A stretch of 64,000 nt of DNA from assembly GCF_949987535.1 (NCBI RefSeq), contig NC_080081.1:47094973-47158972 (forward strand). The letters run 5' to 3'. Every line of letters begins with the position of its first letter. The first letter of the stretch is position 1. Of the stretch, positions 45,601-58,680 are shown piece after piece. The DNA comes from Balaenoptera acutorostrata. Taxonomy: Eukaryota > Chordata > Mammalia > Artiodactyla > Balaenopteridae. The notes beneath the pieces are model-generated. The model did no database searches, was not told where the DNA came from, and saw only the letters and a list, made by a program, of their open reading frames with translations. Both the position numbers and the translations under genes were made by a program.

Positions 45601-46029
45601 ATCATTACCTGCATAAAGGGCTGCTTGAATTATATTGAACATATTCCTACCAAATAAAGAAAATGAGAAAATACGGATGCCTGGCTTTCCTTTTCACAAT
45701 TTTCCATTTAAATACTAATGCACAAAGAGAAATGAAGAGTTTCAATAGTTCTAGAAACTAAGAACTGACCAGTGATCTACCAGACATTAGCCAAGTCCAT
45801 GATGAAGTCTTGAGACAGAAAGCAGGGCCTTAAAAAACTGAAGGAGGCAGAGGAACAGATTCCATCCAACAACACCCACTGGGTACCTCTTCTTCTCTGC
45901 AAAAGCAGGGGAGATACTCTATCCCCACACAGGGGTTTTCTAGGCTGGCCAATGCCATTTCTCTGCCATTTCTTTCTCATTTCTATGACCCTCATCATCT
46001 CCCCAACTCCTTTTCTTGCTATGCACATT

Positions 46030-46650
46030 GTTTATCTTAACTTTCTATCTTCAAATAATCTTAGATCTACAGAAGATGTATAAAGTACAAAGAATTCCCA
46101 TAAACTCTTCAACCAGCTTCCCCTAACATAATATCTTACATAATTTAAATATCAAAACTAAGAAATAAACATTGGTACAATACCATTAACTGTACTAGAG
46201 ACTTTATTCAATTTTTACCAGTTTTTCTACTAATGTCTTTTTTCTACTTAAGGATCTAATTGATATTACGTTAAATTGATTAAATTCGATAATTGGCATT
46301 GCGACTCATATTACATTTAGCTGTCATGTCCCCTTAGTCTCCTCTAATCCATAACAGTCCTTAGTCTTCCCTTGTCTTTCATTGTCTTAACACTTGCAAA
46401 GAGTACTAGTGAGTTATTTTATAGTGTGTCTCTCCATTGGGTTTTATCTAATGTTTTCTCATAATCAGATTGCAGTTATGACACCAGAGAGATGATGTGC
46501 CCTTCTCAGTGCTTCATATTGAGGAATACATGATACCAATATTTCTTAACTGGTGATGTTAACCTTGGTCACTTGATTAAGGTGGTGTCATCCAGGTTTC
46601 TCCACTGTAAAGTTACCATTTCCCCCTCTGTAGCAGGTATTTCGTTTGGG
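46030..46650. repeat. Ancient L1M-type non-coding segment (probable)
   Basis: Contains phrases recurring in mammalian L1M elements ('gatgatgtgcccttctcagt', 'ctggtgatgttaaccttggt', 'ggtttctccactgtaaagtt'). Orientation and exact family are uncertain. Confidence 0.45.
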
Positions 46651-47142
46651 TCTCCCTTATTTTTATTTGTCGTATTAGAAAGTCCTTCTGTTTCACCTAT
46701 ATTTCCAGGTATGTTTTACATTGAGGCTCAAGCATGACCTCACAACAGTCATTCCCCAGGTCCTTGGGGGTTCCCATAATGCTGAAGTACCTCACAATGA
46801 GACAAAGGCATGCAAGTATTGTCTGAACTCTTTCAACTGCAGGTTACAAAAGCCCAGATCAAAACAGCTTAAGCAAAAAAGGGAATTTATTGGCTCACGT
46901 AACTGTGAAGGCCAATAGTGAACTTGTTTAGAATTGTCAAATCTTTGGGTTCAAATAACACCATTAAGGTTCTTCTCTCAGCTGTGCTTCTGTATTCATT
47001 TCATTCTGCACAGGTTCCCTCCACAGGAGTGGAATATGATTGACCAAGAGCTCCAGATTCTCACCCTTTCAGCCTAGCACCCCCGTGAATGACAGCATTT
47101 CCATTTCTGCGTATCCATATATCAATTCAGTCAATGATTCTA
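46651..47142. other. Non-coding, with an ancient repeat trace
   Basis: 46855-46915 ('caaaacagcttaagcaaaaa', 'gggaatttattggctcacgt') resembles a dispersed ancient mammalian repeat I cannot assign. The rest is unique. Confidence 0.4.
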
Positions 47143-47160
47143 TTTGGCTACTTAACTTTT
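47143..47160 (-). repeat. Target-site duplication (3' side of minus-strand L1)
   Basis: tttggctacttaactttt, 18 bp, recurs exactly at 49859-49876. Everything between is the inserted DNA, including about 390 bp that is not L1. Confidence 0.93.
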
Positions 47161-47550
47161 TTTTTCTTCCACCAGATTTTGATTTATTTTTTGAATGAGT
47201 CAAATTTTATTGAGGACATAGGGAGTTTACTACAAACAGAAAAGAAAAATTTATCTTGAAAGTAGTTTTACTTTTATCAGTATTGTTAATATAATTTTCT
47301 AGGTCTAAGGTGAAGCCTCTCCTACCTAGAGTGCCACCTCAGCAAACCAAAATTTAGGTAACCTTCATGTCCCTGAAAATGCTCCAACTGACTAGAAATG
47401 CAGTGTATCAGTCAGCCAATTCCCAAATGCCAAGTCAGCTCTGGACACTAATTTCCTTGTTTCTTCTCACCCCAAACAAGCTTGACTATGTGGCTCCAGC
47501 CAGTCAGATATTTTCTTTTTTTTTCCCCTCCAAATCTGGAACTTCTATAT
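47161..47550 (-). mobile_element. Apparent 3'-transduced segment of minus-strand L1
   Basis: Lies between the L1's internal A-rich 3' end (plus-strand T-rich, 47551-47566) and the distal TSD. On the minus strand it ends with AATAAA (plus-strand TTTATT at 47183-47188) about 20 nt before a short poly(A) (plus-strand T-run at 47157-47165). This is the structure of read-through past the L1 signal to a downstream gene-like signal. The segment has no recognised coding content and should match the source locus of this L1. Confidence 0.75.
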
Positions 47551-49858
47551 TTTATTTATTTTTTTTAACATCTTTACTGGAGTATAATTGCTTTACAAGG
47601 TTGTGTTAGTTTATTAGTGTTAGTTATCACCAAGCTGATCTCCCTGTGCTATGCAGCTGCTTCCCACTAGCAATCTATCTTACATTTGGTAGTGTATATA
47701 TGTCCATGCCACCCTCTCACTTCGTCCCAGCTTCCCCTTCCCTGTGTCCTCAAGTCCATTCTCTACATTTGCATCTTTATTCCTGTCCTGCCTCTAGGTT
47801 CTTCAGAACCTTTTTTTTTTTTTTAGATTCCATATATATGTGTTAGCATAGGGTAATTGTTTTTCTGTTTCTGACTTACTTCACTCTGTATGACAGACTC
47901 TAGGTCCATCCACCTCACTACAAATAACTCAATTTTGTTTCCTTTTATGCCTGAGTAACATTCCATTGTTTATATGTGCCACATCTTCTTTATCCATTCA
48001 TCTGTTGATGGACACTTAAGTTTTTTCCATGTCCTGGCTATTGTAAATAGTGCTGCAATGAACATTGTGATACATGACTCTTTTTGAATTATGGTTTTCT
48101 CAGGGTATATGCCCAGTAGTGGGATTGCTGGGTCATATGACAATTCTATTTTTCATTTTTTAAGGAACCTCCATACTGTTCTCCATAGTGGCTGTATCAA
48201 TTTACATTCCCACCAACAGTACAAGAGTGTTCCCTTTTCTCCACACACTCTCCAGCATTTATTGTTTGTAGATTTTTTAATGATAGCCATTCTGACTGGT
48301 GTGAGGTGATACCACATTGTAGTTTTGATTTGTATTTCTCTAATGATAAGTGATGTTGAGCATCCTTTCATATGTTTGTTGGCAATCTGTATATCTTCTT
48401 TAGAGAAATGTCTATTTAGGTCTTCTGCCCATTTCTGGATCTGTTGTTTGTTTTTTTGATATTGAGCTGCTTGAACTGCTTGTATATTTTGGAGAGTAAT
48501 ACTTTGTCAGTTGCTTCATTTGCAAAAATTTTCTCCCATCCTGAGGGTTGTCTTTTCGTCTTGTTTATGGTTTTCTTTGTTGTGCAAAAGCTTTTAAGTT
48601 TCATTAGGTCCCATTTATTTATTTTTGTTTTTATTTCCATTTCTCTAGAAGGTGGGCCTAAAAGGATCTTGCTGTGATTTATGACATAGAGTGTTCTGCC
48701 TATGTTTTCCTCTAAGAGTTTTGTAGTGTCTCGTCTTACATTTAGGTCTTTAATCCATTCTGAGTTTATTTTTGTGTATGGTGTTAGGAAGTGTTCTAAT
48801 TTCATTCTTTTACATGTAGCTGTCCAGTTTTCCCAGCACCACCTATTGAAGAGGCTGTCTTCTCTCCATTTTATATTCTTGCCTCCTTTATCAAAGGTAA
48901 GGTGACCATATGTGTGTGGGTTTATCTCTGGGCTTTCGATCCTGGTCCATTGATCTATATTTCTGTTTTTGTGCCAGTACCATACTGTCTTGATTACTAT
49001 AGCTTTGTAGTACAGTCTTAAGTCAGGGACCCTGTTTCCTCCAGCTCTGTTTTTCTTTCTCAAAATTGCTTTTTGGGGTCTTTTGTGTTTCCATACAAAT
49101 TGTGAAATTTTTTGTTCTAGTTCTGTGAAAAATGCCAGTGGTAGTTGGAAGGGATTGCATTGAATCTGTAGATTGCTTTGGGTAGTAGAGTCATTTTCAC
49201 AATGTTGATTCTTCCAATCCAAGAACATGGTATATCTCTCCATCTGTTTGTATCATCTTTAATTTCTTTCATCAGTGTCTTATAGTTTTCTCCATACAGG
49301 TCTTTTGTCTCCTTAGGTACTTTATTCTTTTTGTTACAATGGTAAATGGGAGTGTTTCCTTAATTTTTTTTAAGATTTTCATCATTAGTGTATGGGAATG
49401 CAAGAGATTTCTGTGCATTAATTTTGTATCCTGCTACTGTACCATATTCATTGATTAGCTCTAGTAGTTTTCTGGTATCATCTTTAGGATTCTCTATGTA
49501 TAGTATCATGTCATGTGCAAACAGTGACAGTTTTACTTCTTCTTTTCTGATTTGGTTTCCTTTTCTTCTCTGATTGCTGTGGCTAAAACTTCCAAAACTA
49601 TGTTGAATAATAATGGTGAGAGTGGGCAACCTGGTCTTGTTCCTCATCTTAGAGGAAGCAAGATTACTTTTTCACCATTGAGAATGATGTTGGCTGTCGG
49701 TTTGTCATATATGACCTTTATTATGTTCAGGTAGGTTCCCTCTATGCCTACTTTCTGGAAAGTTTTTATCATGAATCAGTGTTGAATTTTGTCAAAAGCT
49801 TTTTCTGAATCTATTGAGATTATCATATGGTTTTTATCCTTCAATTTGTTACTATGGT
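47551..49858 (-). mobile_element. 5'-truncated L1 (minus strand) with 18-bp TSD
   Basis: L1 of the L1-C 3' UTR type. Reading leftward it starts in the reverse transcriptase near 49858 (before the KAFDK segment), contains the FAHDM version of FADD at about 49510, the C-terminal domain (one 275-codon frame at 49243-48416) and the Cys motif, and ends in the 3' UTR at 47567. It has several frameshifts, and the second catalytic position region reads AHD, not ADD, so it is inactive. Confidence 0.92.
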
Positions 49859-49876
49859 TTTGGCTACTTAACTTTT

Positions 49877-51814
49877 GTAAGACTTCTGCTTAACCAATCT
49901 CTACAGCCTGTGGAATGGTACACACTGTTAGCAGATTTTTATTTGTGCTTCTTTGGGTTCTCCTGATATTTTATAATAAGCATGCATTGGTCTTGAAGTA
50001 CATTTTGTTAAATGGTAATTAAATAAAATAAATATTATGTTTAAATGAGAAGAATGTTGATTATAAAAGCTCATCAATGTCTTGTACTTCTCATCTAGAG
50101 GGCCTCATAGAGTCTCATAAACCGTTTGATGGTCTTTGAGGAGGTAAGAGACTGTATTACGAGTCCCTATTGCTGTGATCTCCTACTGGGAAACTACCAC
50201 TGTGGCCCCTCTGACAGATGCAGTCCCTGAGAGGTGATGGTAAATGTTAGCACTTGTAGTAGAACTAAGCTCCTCTATGAGGCCTTCACTGCTTGATTGT
50301 CTGAGACCTCCATTCCAGTGTGATTTACCCTCAAGAGAAAAAAAATTAAGCTTTCACTGTCTATTTAACATTCAGTTATGGGCAAAGATCACTGATTTTT
50401 TTGGTAATACTCCTTGTTAAAGAGAAAGAATAACAATTACCCAGCAGAAAACCTAATGAGAAGATTTAGGGGCCTAAAAATCTAGGTGGAAACTTGGATC
50501 AGCACAAATTTTCTTGAGACTATCATGTGGAAGGGAAGTTCATCTCAGGGAAAATAATTACTTAACCTAAGCAGACTAAAATTAGCCTATGGGCACAGCA
50601 CCTGGAATATTCTAGGACACTGTACTTTAAGACCCATTGACCTAATAAAAATAATTCCCTGGGAATTTCCCCCCAAAACAGAATGATATATTCCAGCCAC
50701 AGCAAAGCCAAGAAGGCATTAGGGAGGTTTTTCAACAAACACTACCAACACACAGGGAAGACTATACATTTGCCTATGTTTCCTGCTCCTTACTGAATCA
50801 AGAACAGGATGCTAACAATGCCAGACCTAGATATTTCGGTCTAAATTATATCACCAAGTAAAAATGCTAGATCTTTTCTAAAGTCAGCCAGAGTCCCTAA
50901 AGCATCTGGTAAATTTAATAATGCATGGACAGGAAAAGAGTATTTAGACTCTCAAAACATAAACAGCATTGACTGTTAGAATTTTAATCCTCATTTGCCT
51001 CCCAAAAGGAATCCTACAGTAAACGAAATCAACTCCAACAGAACCTCAAATGTTGTACTTTTTGAAAATATACTACTATACTGTGCAACATCATGCTTAT
51101 AAATTTATTCATTGTTAGTAGTAGTTTTGTGTAATCAAAACTATAATCTCAGCCTTATTTTATGTTTTCTCCTATATGCACACATGAAGATGTTTTAGGA
51201 TCTATGCAAACTGGTATACTTGAGCCTCAGAGGCCAAACATGTCTGCATTATGGTTCATTCAAATTCCCCTGGTTAATTCCATAATTACCTTAACTAAAC
51301 ATAATTAATTTACTTAAAATAACTTTAATTAAGCTACCATAATTAGCTTTTTAAAAGGGCACTGTGATTTTAACTGTTTCGTAACAAATATTTTGTTCTT
51401 ACATCTATCTCCTTGGATACAGCAGTCTCACATTACTTTATTTCTGAACTCTTCCTCTCTTCAGGGAAAGAAATGGGACTAAGTTAATCCCTATCATAAA
51501 CCCACATTGAATTAACTTCCTTTTTGTTACCCTAATTATCTAGATGTTAAATTGCAAGTGATTTCAGGAATGTTGAGTTTATTGACTTTTATGAACTTAC
51601 ATAAAACTCATACAGTAAATAAAACTCCAAATGCAGAGGACAGACAATTAAAGTAAAAAACTGTTTTCATACACAGGCATTCAGTGATAGTGATTCAGAG
51701 GTTTTCTCTGGTAAGCATCTCAGTTAAGTAAAATTAGAGGAAAATGTTATATAAACAACTATACTGCTCTCATTCCAGAGAGGTTGCATGTCTAACACAC
51801 GGGGCTTCAATAAA
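49877..51814. other. Non-coding unique sequence
   Basis: No recognised gene. 51240-51370 is an AT-rich, TAATTA-rich block that could be conserved non-coding DNA, but equally could be compositional chance. Confidence 0.5.
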
Positions 51815-51995
51815 AGATAATCCTGAGTTTGCATCTCACCTCTTCCTTTAGCTTGCTAAGTGAAGCTGGACAAGGTCTTTTAGCCTTACTTCAATTTCCT
51901 TTTCTTTAAAATAAGGATAATTCTAGTTTGAAGATATATTGTGAGGATTCAATGAGATAAAATTTGGCCAGTACCTGGTACTCAGTAGGCACCAA
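51815..51995 (+). repeat. MIR SINE fragment
   Basis: 'gctggacaaggtcttttagc', 'gtgaggattcaatgagataa' and 'ctggtactcagtaggcacca' follow the MIR order. Confidence 0.7.
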
Positions 51996-52204
51996 AGAAA
52001 TGGTGGTGCCTTTCTTTCTGCCTTCTGCCTTCTGCATTCTTCTTCTCTCAGATATCAATTCATGACTCAGAATGGCTTCCAAAATAGGTGGAGGAAAATC
52101 AGAGATGACTGAGGACACCCACAGAAAATGATTCTTTGAAAAAATCAACTTTGACTACCTTATTTTCTCCCAGGCATCATACTTTGTCTGTTTTCTGTGT
52201 TTTT

Positions 52205-52639
52205 GATCACACGATTCTTTCTATGTGATGTGCTTTCTCCCTTTTAGTTGTCTCTAGCTGGTAAACTCTTTCTCATTGATTAAGACTTATATGAAGAGTC
52301 ACCTCCTCCCAGAAGCCTCCTTACCTGACATAATCCTCAACACCCATTCCCCTAAAAAAAAGGTCAAACTGGATGTCTTCCCACAGAGCTACCATGATGG
52401 AGGTATGTATATGTACAGTTTCTACACATATCTGCATGTGATGACCCTGAATATATATCCAGCATTGCCTTTTTAAATGTCATTAGCATTGCCTATTTAT
52501 GTGTCTGTTTGTTCCACTTAATTGAGCTCCTTTAGGGTAGAAGCTAATGATTTTCATTGTTTTATCCACATTACCTATCATAATACAGGCACAGAGAAGG
52601 CATTCAGTAAATATTTGTTGTATGAATGAATGAATGACA
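52205..52639 (+). repeat. L2 LINE 3' end
   Basis: 'tcacctcctcccagaagcct' (L2 ORF end), 'gagctcctttagggtagaag', 'gcattcagtaaatatttgtt' and the diagnostic tail 'gaatgaatgaatga' at 52623-52636. Confidence 0.8.
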
Positions 52640-52865
52640 CTATAGTAATTAAGAGATCTTAGTTTGGAGTCACAGATATGTGGGTATCCATCCCAGCTCT
52701 ACTCTGTATTTGTTGTGTGACCTTGGACAAATAACCTTTCTGAATTTCAATTTCTTCTTCAAAAATAGAAAGGATACTACCTATCTTACAGAATTGCTGG
52801 CAGGATTATGGGTGATAATACAAGCAAATTATGTAAAGTGCTTAGCACATTTAATAAATGATATG
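52640..52865 (+). repeat. MIR SINE
   Basis: 'gttgtgtgaccttggacaaa', 'ggatactacctatcttacag', 'gtaaagtgcttagcacattt'. Directly abuts the L2. Confidence 0.78.
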
Positions 52866-53129
52866 GTGGGAGTGGAAGTGTGTGTAGTATGTGTGTATAT
52901 ATGTGTAAGTTTAATTCATGTTCTAGCAATAGATTAAAAGCTAAAGATGTTATTTGGGGCATTGATACTCTTTCTTGCCATATCACAGAATTGACTATCT
53001 TTTCCTAGGAGATATGGTATAGCCATATGATTCCTGGAACTTTGTCCTTTGGAATGGGAGACAGTATTACTTACTTAAGATGAAATCTATATTGTCTTGT
53101 AACAAGGGCAGAAGCCAGTCTGGAGGAGC

Positions 53130-53300
53130 AAGAAAATCCTGGGCTTTGAAATCAGATCAAATAGGTTTCCATGCAGAATCCACCACTTTCTAGTTGAGAA
53201 ACTTGACAAATCACTAAACCTTTCAGAACCTCAGTTTTCTCAATTAAATAATAATACCTAATTGTCATGGATTAAGTGAGATGATGTACAATGGAGCATC
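53130..53300 (+). repeat. MIR SINE
   Basis: 'gggctttgaaatcagatcaa', 'cctcagttttctcaattaaa', 'gtcatggattaagtgagatg' in MIR order. Confidence 0.7.
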
Positions 53301-54389
53301 CACTACGCTGTTTGGATCAATCATACAATGAGTAAGTGTGATTGTCCCTGATACCAACTGTCTTTGAACACATCCTCTCCACGTGCGCAACCTGCTGCTG
53401 GAAGAAAAAGGAGATGAGAGTGGCCTGGCACTAAGGTCTGAGGCCCTAACATATTGATTCCAGAAAACCCAAGACAACCTATTCTGTCACTTTTGTTTTA
53501 TCCTGTGTTCCTTATTGTTTCTGTATTAGGTGGAAGTAAGAGGGTTTTAAAGGAAAAATAATGGAATAGGACTAAAGGAATTAGTGTATAGAAACAGAAA
53601 GGGCAGGAAAGTCTGATTTATTTCCTGTAATCTCATGGTTTCCTCTCATGCAATGACCACAAGGCACATAATAGCCTCAGATCCAACCATCAACACCTTT
53701 AAGGCATATACACAATGCTTTCTCCATTTTCTTGATTCCTTGACTTCTCAGTTTCCAAACAGCTTAACTTCAAAAGCCCTTTGAAACATTCTTCCCCTTC
53801 AGGTTTAAACAAGTGAACTTTAATCCTCAGATTATGAATTATAGGAATACAGTCCCTTGTCTGCTCATCATAATTTCTCTCTACTTCTTTTAACATATAG
53901 TGACCAGGCAAAGAAAACAAAAAATGTCCTAGAGCAACTTGTTTGTTAAGGGTCCTCTCACTCCATGAATCTTTGCCCTCCTTAACTGCCAGCTGCCTGA
54001 CTCAGTGTTGGAGAATGAAACATGGGGGACTCTACACAAAATTCCTATTCTTTGTCTTTTCCTATGTCTCTGCCCCGTCTGCTTTCCTATCCCAGTAAAA
54101 TGGGCTGAACAACTTCAAAAACAATAACTTTTGGCACTGAGGATATAACAGCAAGTCAAAGCAGATCCACTATCTGCTCTTAAGTCACTCATAGACTAGT
54201 AGGAAGGACAGATGTTAAATAAAGAGCCACATTAATTAATGTGTAGTTTCAGGCTGTAATATGATGTTACTTTGTCCATGAAAAAAGTGTAATATGGATG
54301 CTTGGGATATTATGACAGGTCTTGGCCTCAGTCATTATCGAGAAGCAGAATAAAGGAAGAAATAGAAACAAATATTGCTACCTACCTAT
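53301..54389. other. Non-coding, possible ancient repeat near 54135-54260
   Basis: 54135-54240 ('tggcactgaggatataacag', 'actagtaggaaggacagatg') resembles the same unassigned ancient repeat as 45500. No gene recognised. Confidence 0.45.
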
Positions 54390-54845
54390 GAGGGTTAATT
54401 CTCTGTGTCAGCTTGACTAAGCTACAGTGCCCAGTTGTTTGATTAAACACTAGTCTAGATGTTTCTGTGAAGGTATTTTTTTTACATGTGATTAACACAG
54501 TCAGTTGACTTTAAATAAAGTGGATTACTTTACATGGGTGAGCCACATCGAATCATTTAAAGACCTTAAGATTAAAGACTGAGGTTTCCCAAAGAAGAAA
54601 TTCTGCTTTCAAACTGCAAATTAGAAATCCTGCCTGAGTTTCCAGCCTGCTGGCCTGCCCTGGAGATGTCATACTTTAGACTGCAACATCAACTCTTGCC
54701 TGAATTTTCAGCCTGCTGACTTGCCCTAAGGACTTTGGACTTGCCAGCTCCCATGATTACATGAGCCAATGCCTTCCTCAAGCAGTTACATGGAGCCAAT
54801 TCCAGAACAGGGTTCTGTTTCTCTGGAGAACTCTGACCAACACAC
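54390..54845 (+). repeat. Ancient interspersed repeat, family unassigned
   Basis: The stretch from 'gggttaattctctgtgtcag' through 'gattacatgagccaatgcct' to 'gttctgtttctctggagaac' is a familiar dispersed mammalian repeat. An internal duplication of 'gcctgagtttccagcctgctgg' and 'gcctgaattttcagcctgctg' is visible at about 54632 and 54699. Confidence 0.55.
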
Positions 54846-56540
54846 TACCTTTCTCCCAATACTACACATGCATCACACACACACCTACACATACAGGGCT
54901 ACAAACCCTAAACATCACAATGTTATCTATGCAGTGGCAACTCTGCCCTCATCCAAGAAATGAATTTTGACTTCTTCCAATGCTGGATACTGAAATAACC
55001 CCAAAAGTATCTTGGCATACATAACAGTATACTTAGTGGAACATTTCCTGTTGTCTCAAAGGTTTAGCTGAAGCCCTAAGCTAAGGATAAACATTGTAAA
55101 GTACCCCCAAAAGATATGCCAAAACACCTGTGCATGATTTGCTAAGAGCTGGCCCAAAGCTAGTTAGGCCACCTTTAATTCATCACCCACCTCCAGGTTA
55201 TATAAAGAAAAGGCCATGAGATGAATGAGCAAAAACTGTTGAGTCAAGAATACTCTATGGAAAGCTATGGAATGCTGGATGTTGGGGACTTTGTCCCACC
55301 CCCACTGTTACCTGAAGCCAAATGGTTCCCCCAAGAGAACCATTTAGAGAGTCTGACACATAACCCTAGTATTTGAAAGGCACAAAAGCTGGTGCCTAAA
55401 AACATCCAAAATGACCAGGTAACCAGAGCAGAGGAAGAGAGAGGGGAATGTATTGTAAGTGACCTGAATTTCCACAATTTAGTGTGGCACAGGGGTTAAA
55501 TTTACCCCACAAGCCCAATGAATGTGGCAGAGGGTGGCCAGGAATGAGTCATCTTGAATGATTTTGATGAAGAAATTTACCTGCCAGGTGCAGGGTCCCT
55601 CACAGCAAAAGGCTGTGTAAGGTTCACAGAAAGAAGTAGGGTGTGAGGAAGGTGAATCAGGGAACAATGTAGTGTTATTAGTTCCCCTAAGGTGTCCCCT
55701 AGAACCCAGAAGTGCTCCAGAAGAGAAAGATTCATCTTTGGTGCATCATCTCACAGAGGGCGCCTATGACGGGTCACACACAACCCATCCAATAAGCCTT
55801 TGTCCTTTTCCTCCAGTTCCTGCCCCTCCTTCTCTCTGACCCTGAAGGTCCCAGAAAGAGCAGAGTGAATGGAGAAGGACAAAGATGGCTGCCCTCCTCC
55901 CCATGCAGGTTTCTGAGCCTCAGAAGAGGACAAACTTTAAATTAGACAAGTGGGACTGAACTTATTAATACATGAAACTGGAGAAGTTATGGATCTGACA
56001 CAGATTCAAAAAACTGATTTTTAAAAAACCTTATTCAAGATTCTACCCTAAAAGCAGTCTTGCCTGCTCTGTGCCAAACTTTGCTCCTCAAAAGTGCATC
56101 TTTCTTTGCTATTTCATTTCTTCTATTCAGCATGTATCCCAAATTTCCATCTTACTCAAACTTCCTAGACCAAATGATTTCCATTTATAATTCTATCTTA
56201 CCCTAACATAATTTTTAAAGCATATTTAGATAAAATATACTGCCATTTTAAAAGAGAGACAAAATTTTTCAGCATGCTAAAACTTATGTCTGAATAACTA
56301 GTAATAGTAATAAAAGAAGAAGATATTTTTCATATGTTTTTACAGGAAACAGAAAAGTAGGTAGAAATGAACATTTACTAAAATGTTTATGAAAAAATAT
56401 GTTAAACCACCTGTATTTAATAAACAAAGTGTTTGTGAATACTTTCCTAATAGTAGCAGACCAATCAGGAATATGGTTACACACCCACACACATGAAATA
56501 AGTAATAGTTGCTCTTGTATTATTCATGCAACAACAGACT
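54846..56540. other. Non-coding sequence
   Basis: No gene supported. A TATA-like 'ggttatataaag' at 55196-55207 has no accompanying evidence of a promoter. Confidence 0.5.
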
Positions 56541-56555
56541 AGATGGATGATAGAT

Positions 56556-56644
<89 letters not shown>

Positions 56645-56645
56645 C
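56541..56645. repeat. (GATA)n microsatellite, about 105 bp
   Basis: A long GATA/TAGA array with two 'gatgata' interruptions (near 56553 and 56601). Likely polymorphic. Confidence 0.97.
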
Positions 56646-57008
56646 AGAATGAGTGAGCCAGCTATCAGGGCACTATGTTGCACTGTAAGAGATTCAAAAG
56701 ATGAAGGCACTAGAAATAATGGTAAAATGAGTAGAAATGGTGAATTTAGATGATAAGCAGAAATTCTTTTAATTAAAATAATAGTAATTATACAGCTTTT
56801 TAAATGTTTGAATTTAAGAACACTGGACAATGAACAAGATAATCTGATAATCCTGGCTCCTCCATTTAACTAGTTAGGCCACCTTTAAAAAGCTACTTAA
56901 ACACTCTGGGCCACTATTCCATTTATTTATAAAATGAGTAGATTAGATTATACAGTCTTTAGAATTACATCTAAATATAAACTTTTATAAGTCAATTTCA
57001 TACCTCAT
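56646..57008. other. Short unique interval
   Basis: Nothing recognised. Confidence 0.5.
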
Positions 57009-57020
57009 CCTTCTCTTTTT

Positions 57021-57323
57021 TTAAAAATTTTTATTTTATTTACTTATTTTTGGATGCCTTGGTTCTTCGTTGTGGTGCGCAGGGCCTCTCATTGCGATGG
57101 CTTCTCTTGTTGTGAAGCACAGGCTCTAGGTGCGTGGGCATCAGTAGTTGTGGCATGCAGGCTCAGTAGCTGTGGCTCATGGGCTCTAGAGCACAGACTC
57201 AGTAGTTGTGGCGCATGGGCTTAGTTGCTCCACTGCCTGTGGGATCTTCCCAGACCAGGGATAGAACCCATGTCCCCTGCATTGGCAGGTGGATTCTTAA
57301 CCACTGCGCCACCAGGGAAGTCC
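57021..57323 (-). mobile_element. tRNA-derived CHR/Bov-tA-type SINE (minus strand)
   Basis: On the minus strand: head 'ggggacttccctggtggcgc', B-box gggttctatccc (plus 57258-57269) and a body of 'gagcctgcatgccacaact'-type repeats, ending in an A-rich tail at 57021-57050. TSD ccttctcttttt at 57009-57020 and 57324-57335. More diverged than the copy at 15677. Confidence 0.92.
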
Positions 57324-57335
57324 CCTTCTCTTTTT

Positions 57336-57759
57336 AAAGTTACATCTCATTACTCTTAGCCCTCCCACCTCCTCCCTATAGTAATGATATTATATAGTGA
57401 CAAAGATAGGAAGCAGACAGGCTTGAAAAGAATATAAACGAAATCTCGACATCCCTCTGTCTTAATTGTACTGATTTGTGCGGATTTGTTCTTTTTCCCA
57501 GTCTTCATTTGATCTCCCTAACAGCGTGCTTCATCAGAGAATAAACTTGTTTGGTTTTTTACCTTTGAGTTAGTTAGAGATGAGGTGTGAGAAAGTCCCA
57601 CTTGCTCATCCTAACAGAGCAGATCTCCTCTGATGACTGCACGCAGCTTGCCTCGAGTGTGGCTGTAGGTTCTTTGAATGCAAGATGCAAAGTTATTCCT
57701 CGGAGGGTAGGTAGGAAATAAAGTGCAACCAGACCAATTTTTTCCTGCAGTTTGAAAGG
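57336..57759. other. Non-coding unique sequence
   Basis: Nothing recognised. Confidence 0.5.
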
Positions 57760-58680
57760 AGAAATCTATAAATTCAACACAATTTCAAACATGATCCCAA
57801 TGGGTCTGCCTTGTTTTGGATGTTGACAAGCTGATATTAAAATTTGTATTAAAGAGCAGAAAAAATTTGAAGAGAAGAAGAGGGGAGTCACTCTGCCATA
57901 TAGCAAGTCTTCTTACAAACTAGATTATTTAAGACAGTACAATATTTAAGCAGAGACAGATGGCTAAACCAATGGAAGGGAGTAGAGAGTCTGGAAACAG
58001 ACCTATGCATATCTAGTAACTTGCAGAGGAGCCAAGAAAACATGGACAAATCAATAACGGTGTTCATACAGGTGGTTAGACACATGGGAAAAAAGTGGAT
58101 TTCCTGCCTTACCTCTTAAACAAAAATAAATTACAAGTAGTTTAAAGGCTTAAATATGAACAGCAAAACTTTAGAACATTTAAAGGAAAAAACAATAGAG
58201 TATTGTGTTTTAAAAGACCCAGAAAATGAATCATAAAGGAAAAGATTAATAAGTTAGACTACATTAAAATTAGAAATTTCTGCATATCAAATGGCAATAT
58301 TAAAATAAAAAGCATCAAAAGACAAGCCTTAGCCTGAAGAAAGATACCTGTAACCAATTTAATGTAGACAAGATCAATAATCCAGGACAAGCAAGCCAAT
58401 AGTAAAATAATAATGACCATAATATTAAAAGGTAATCATGAAAGAGAAAAGATGTTCAACCTCACAAGAAATCAGGGAAACACAGAAGAAAACTAAGTTA
58501 ACATCTCACACCCATCTAATATTACCAAGTGTCAAGAAGTTTATGGAGTAATAAGAAATCGTATACACTATTGGCAGTAAATTGGTACAATCACTTTGAA
58601 GAGTAATTTAACAATATCTAATGAATTTAACTATGCACAGATCTTTTTATCCAGGTAATCCACTGGGACAGACTACTCAT
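57760..58680 (+). repeat. Ancient L1 / HAL1 ORF2 fragment
   Basis: A diverged L1 ORF2 C-terminal half: 'agaagaggggagtcactctg', 'ccaatggaagggagtagaga', 'gactacattaaaattagaaa', 'gttcaacctcacaagaaatc', 'cactattggcagtaaattgg'. Full of stops and dead. Confidence 0.75.

Noticed and set aside
55196..55207. TATA-box promoter
   Set aside because: An isolated TATATAAAG-like word without start-site, CpG or exon support.
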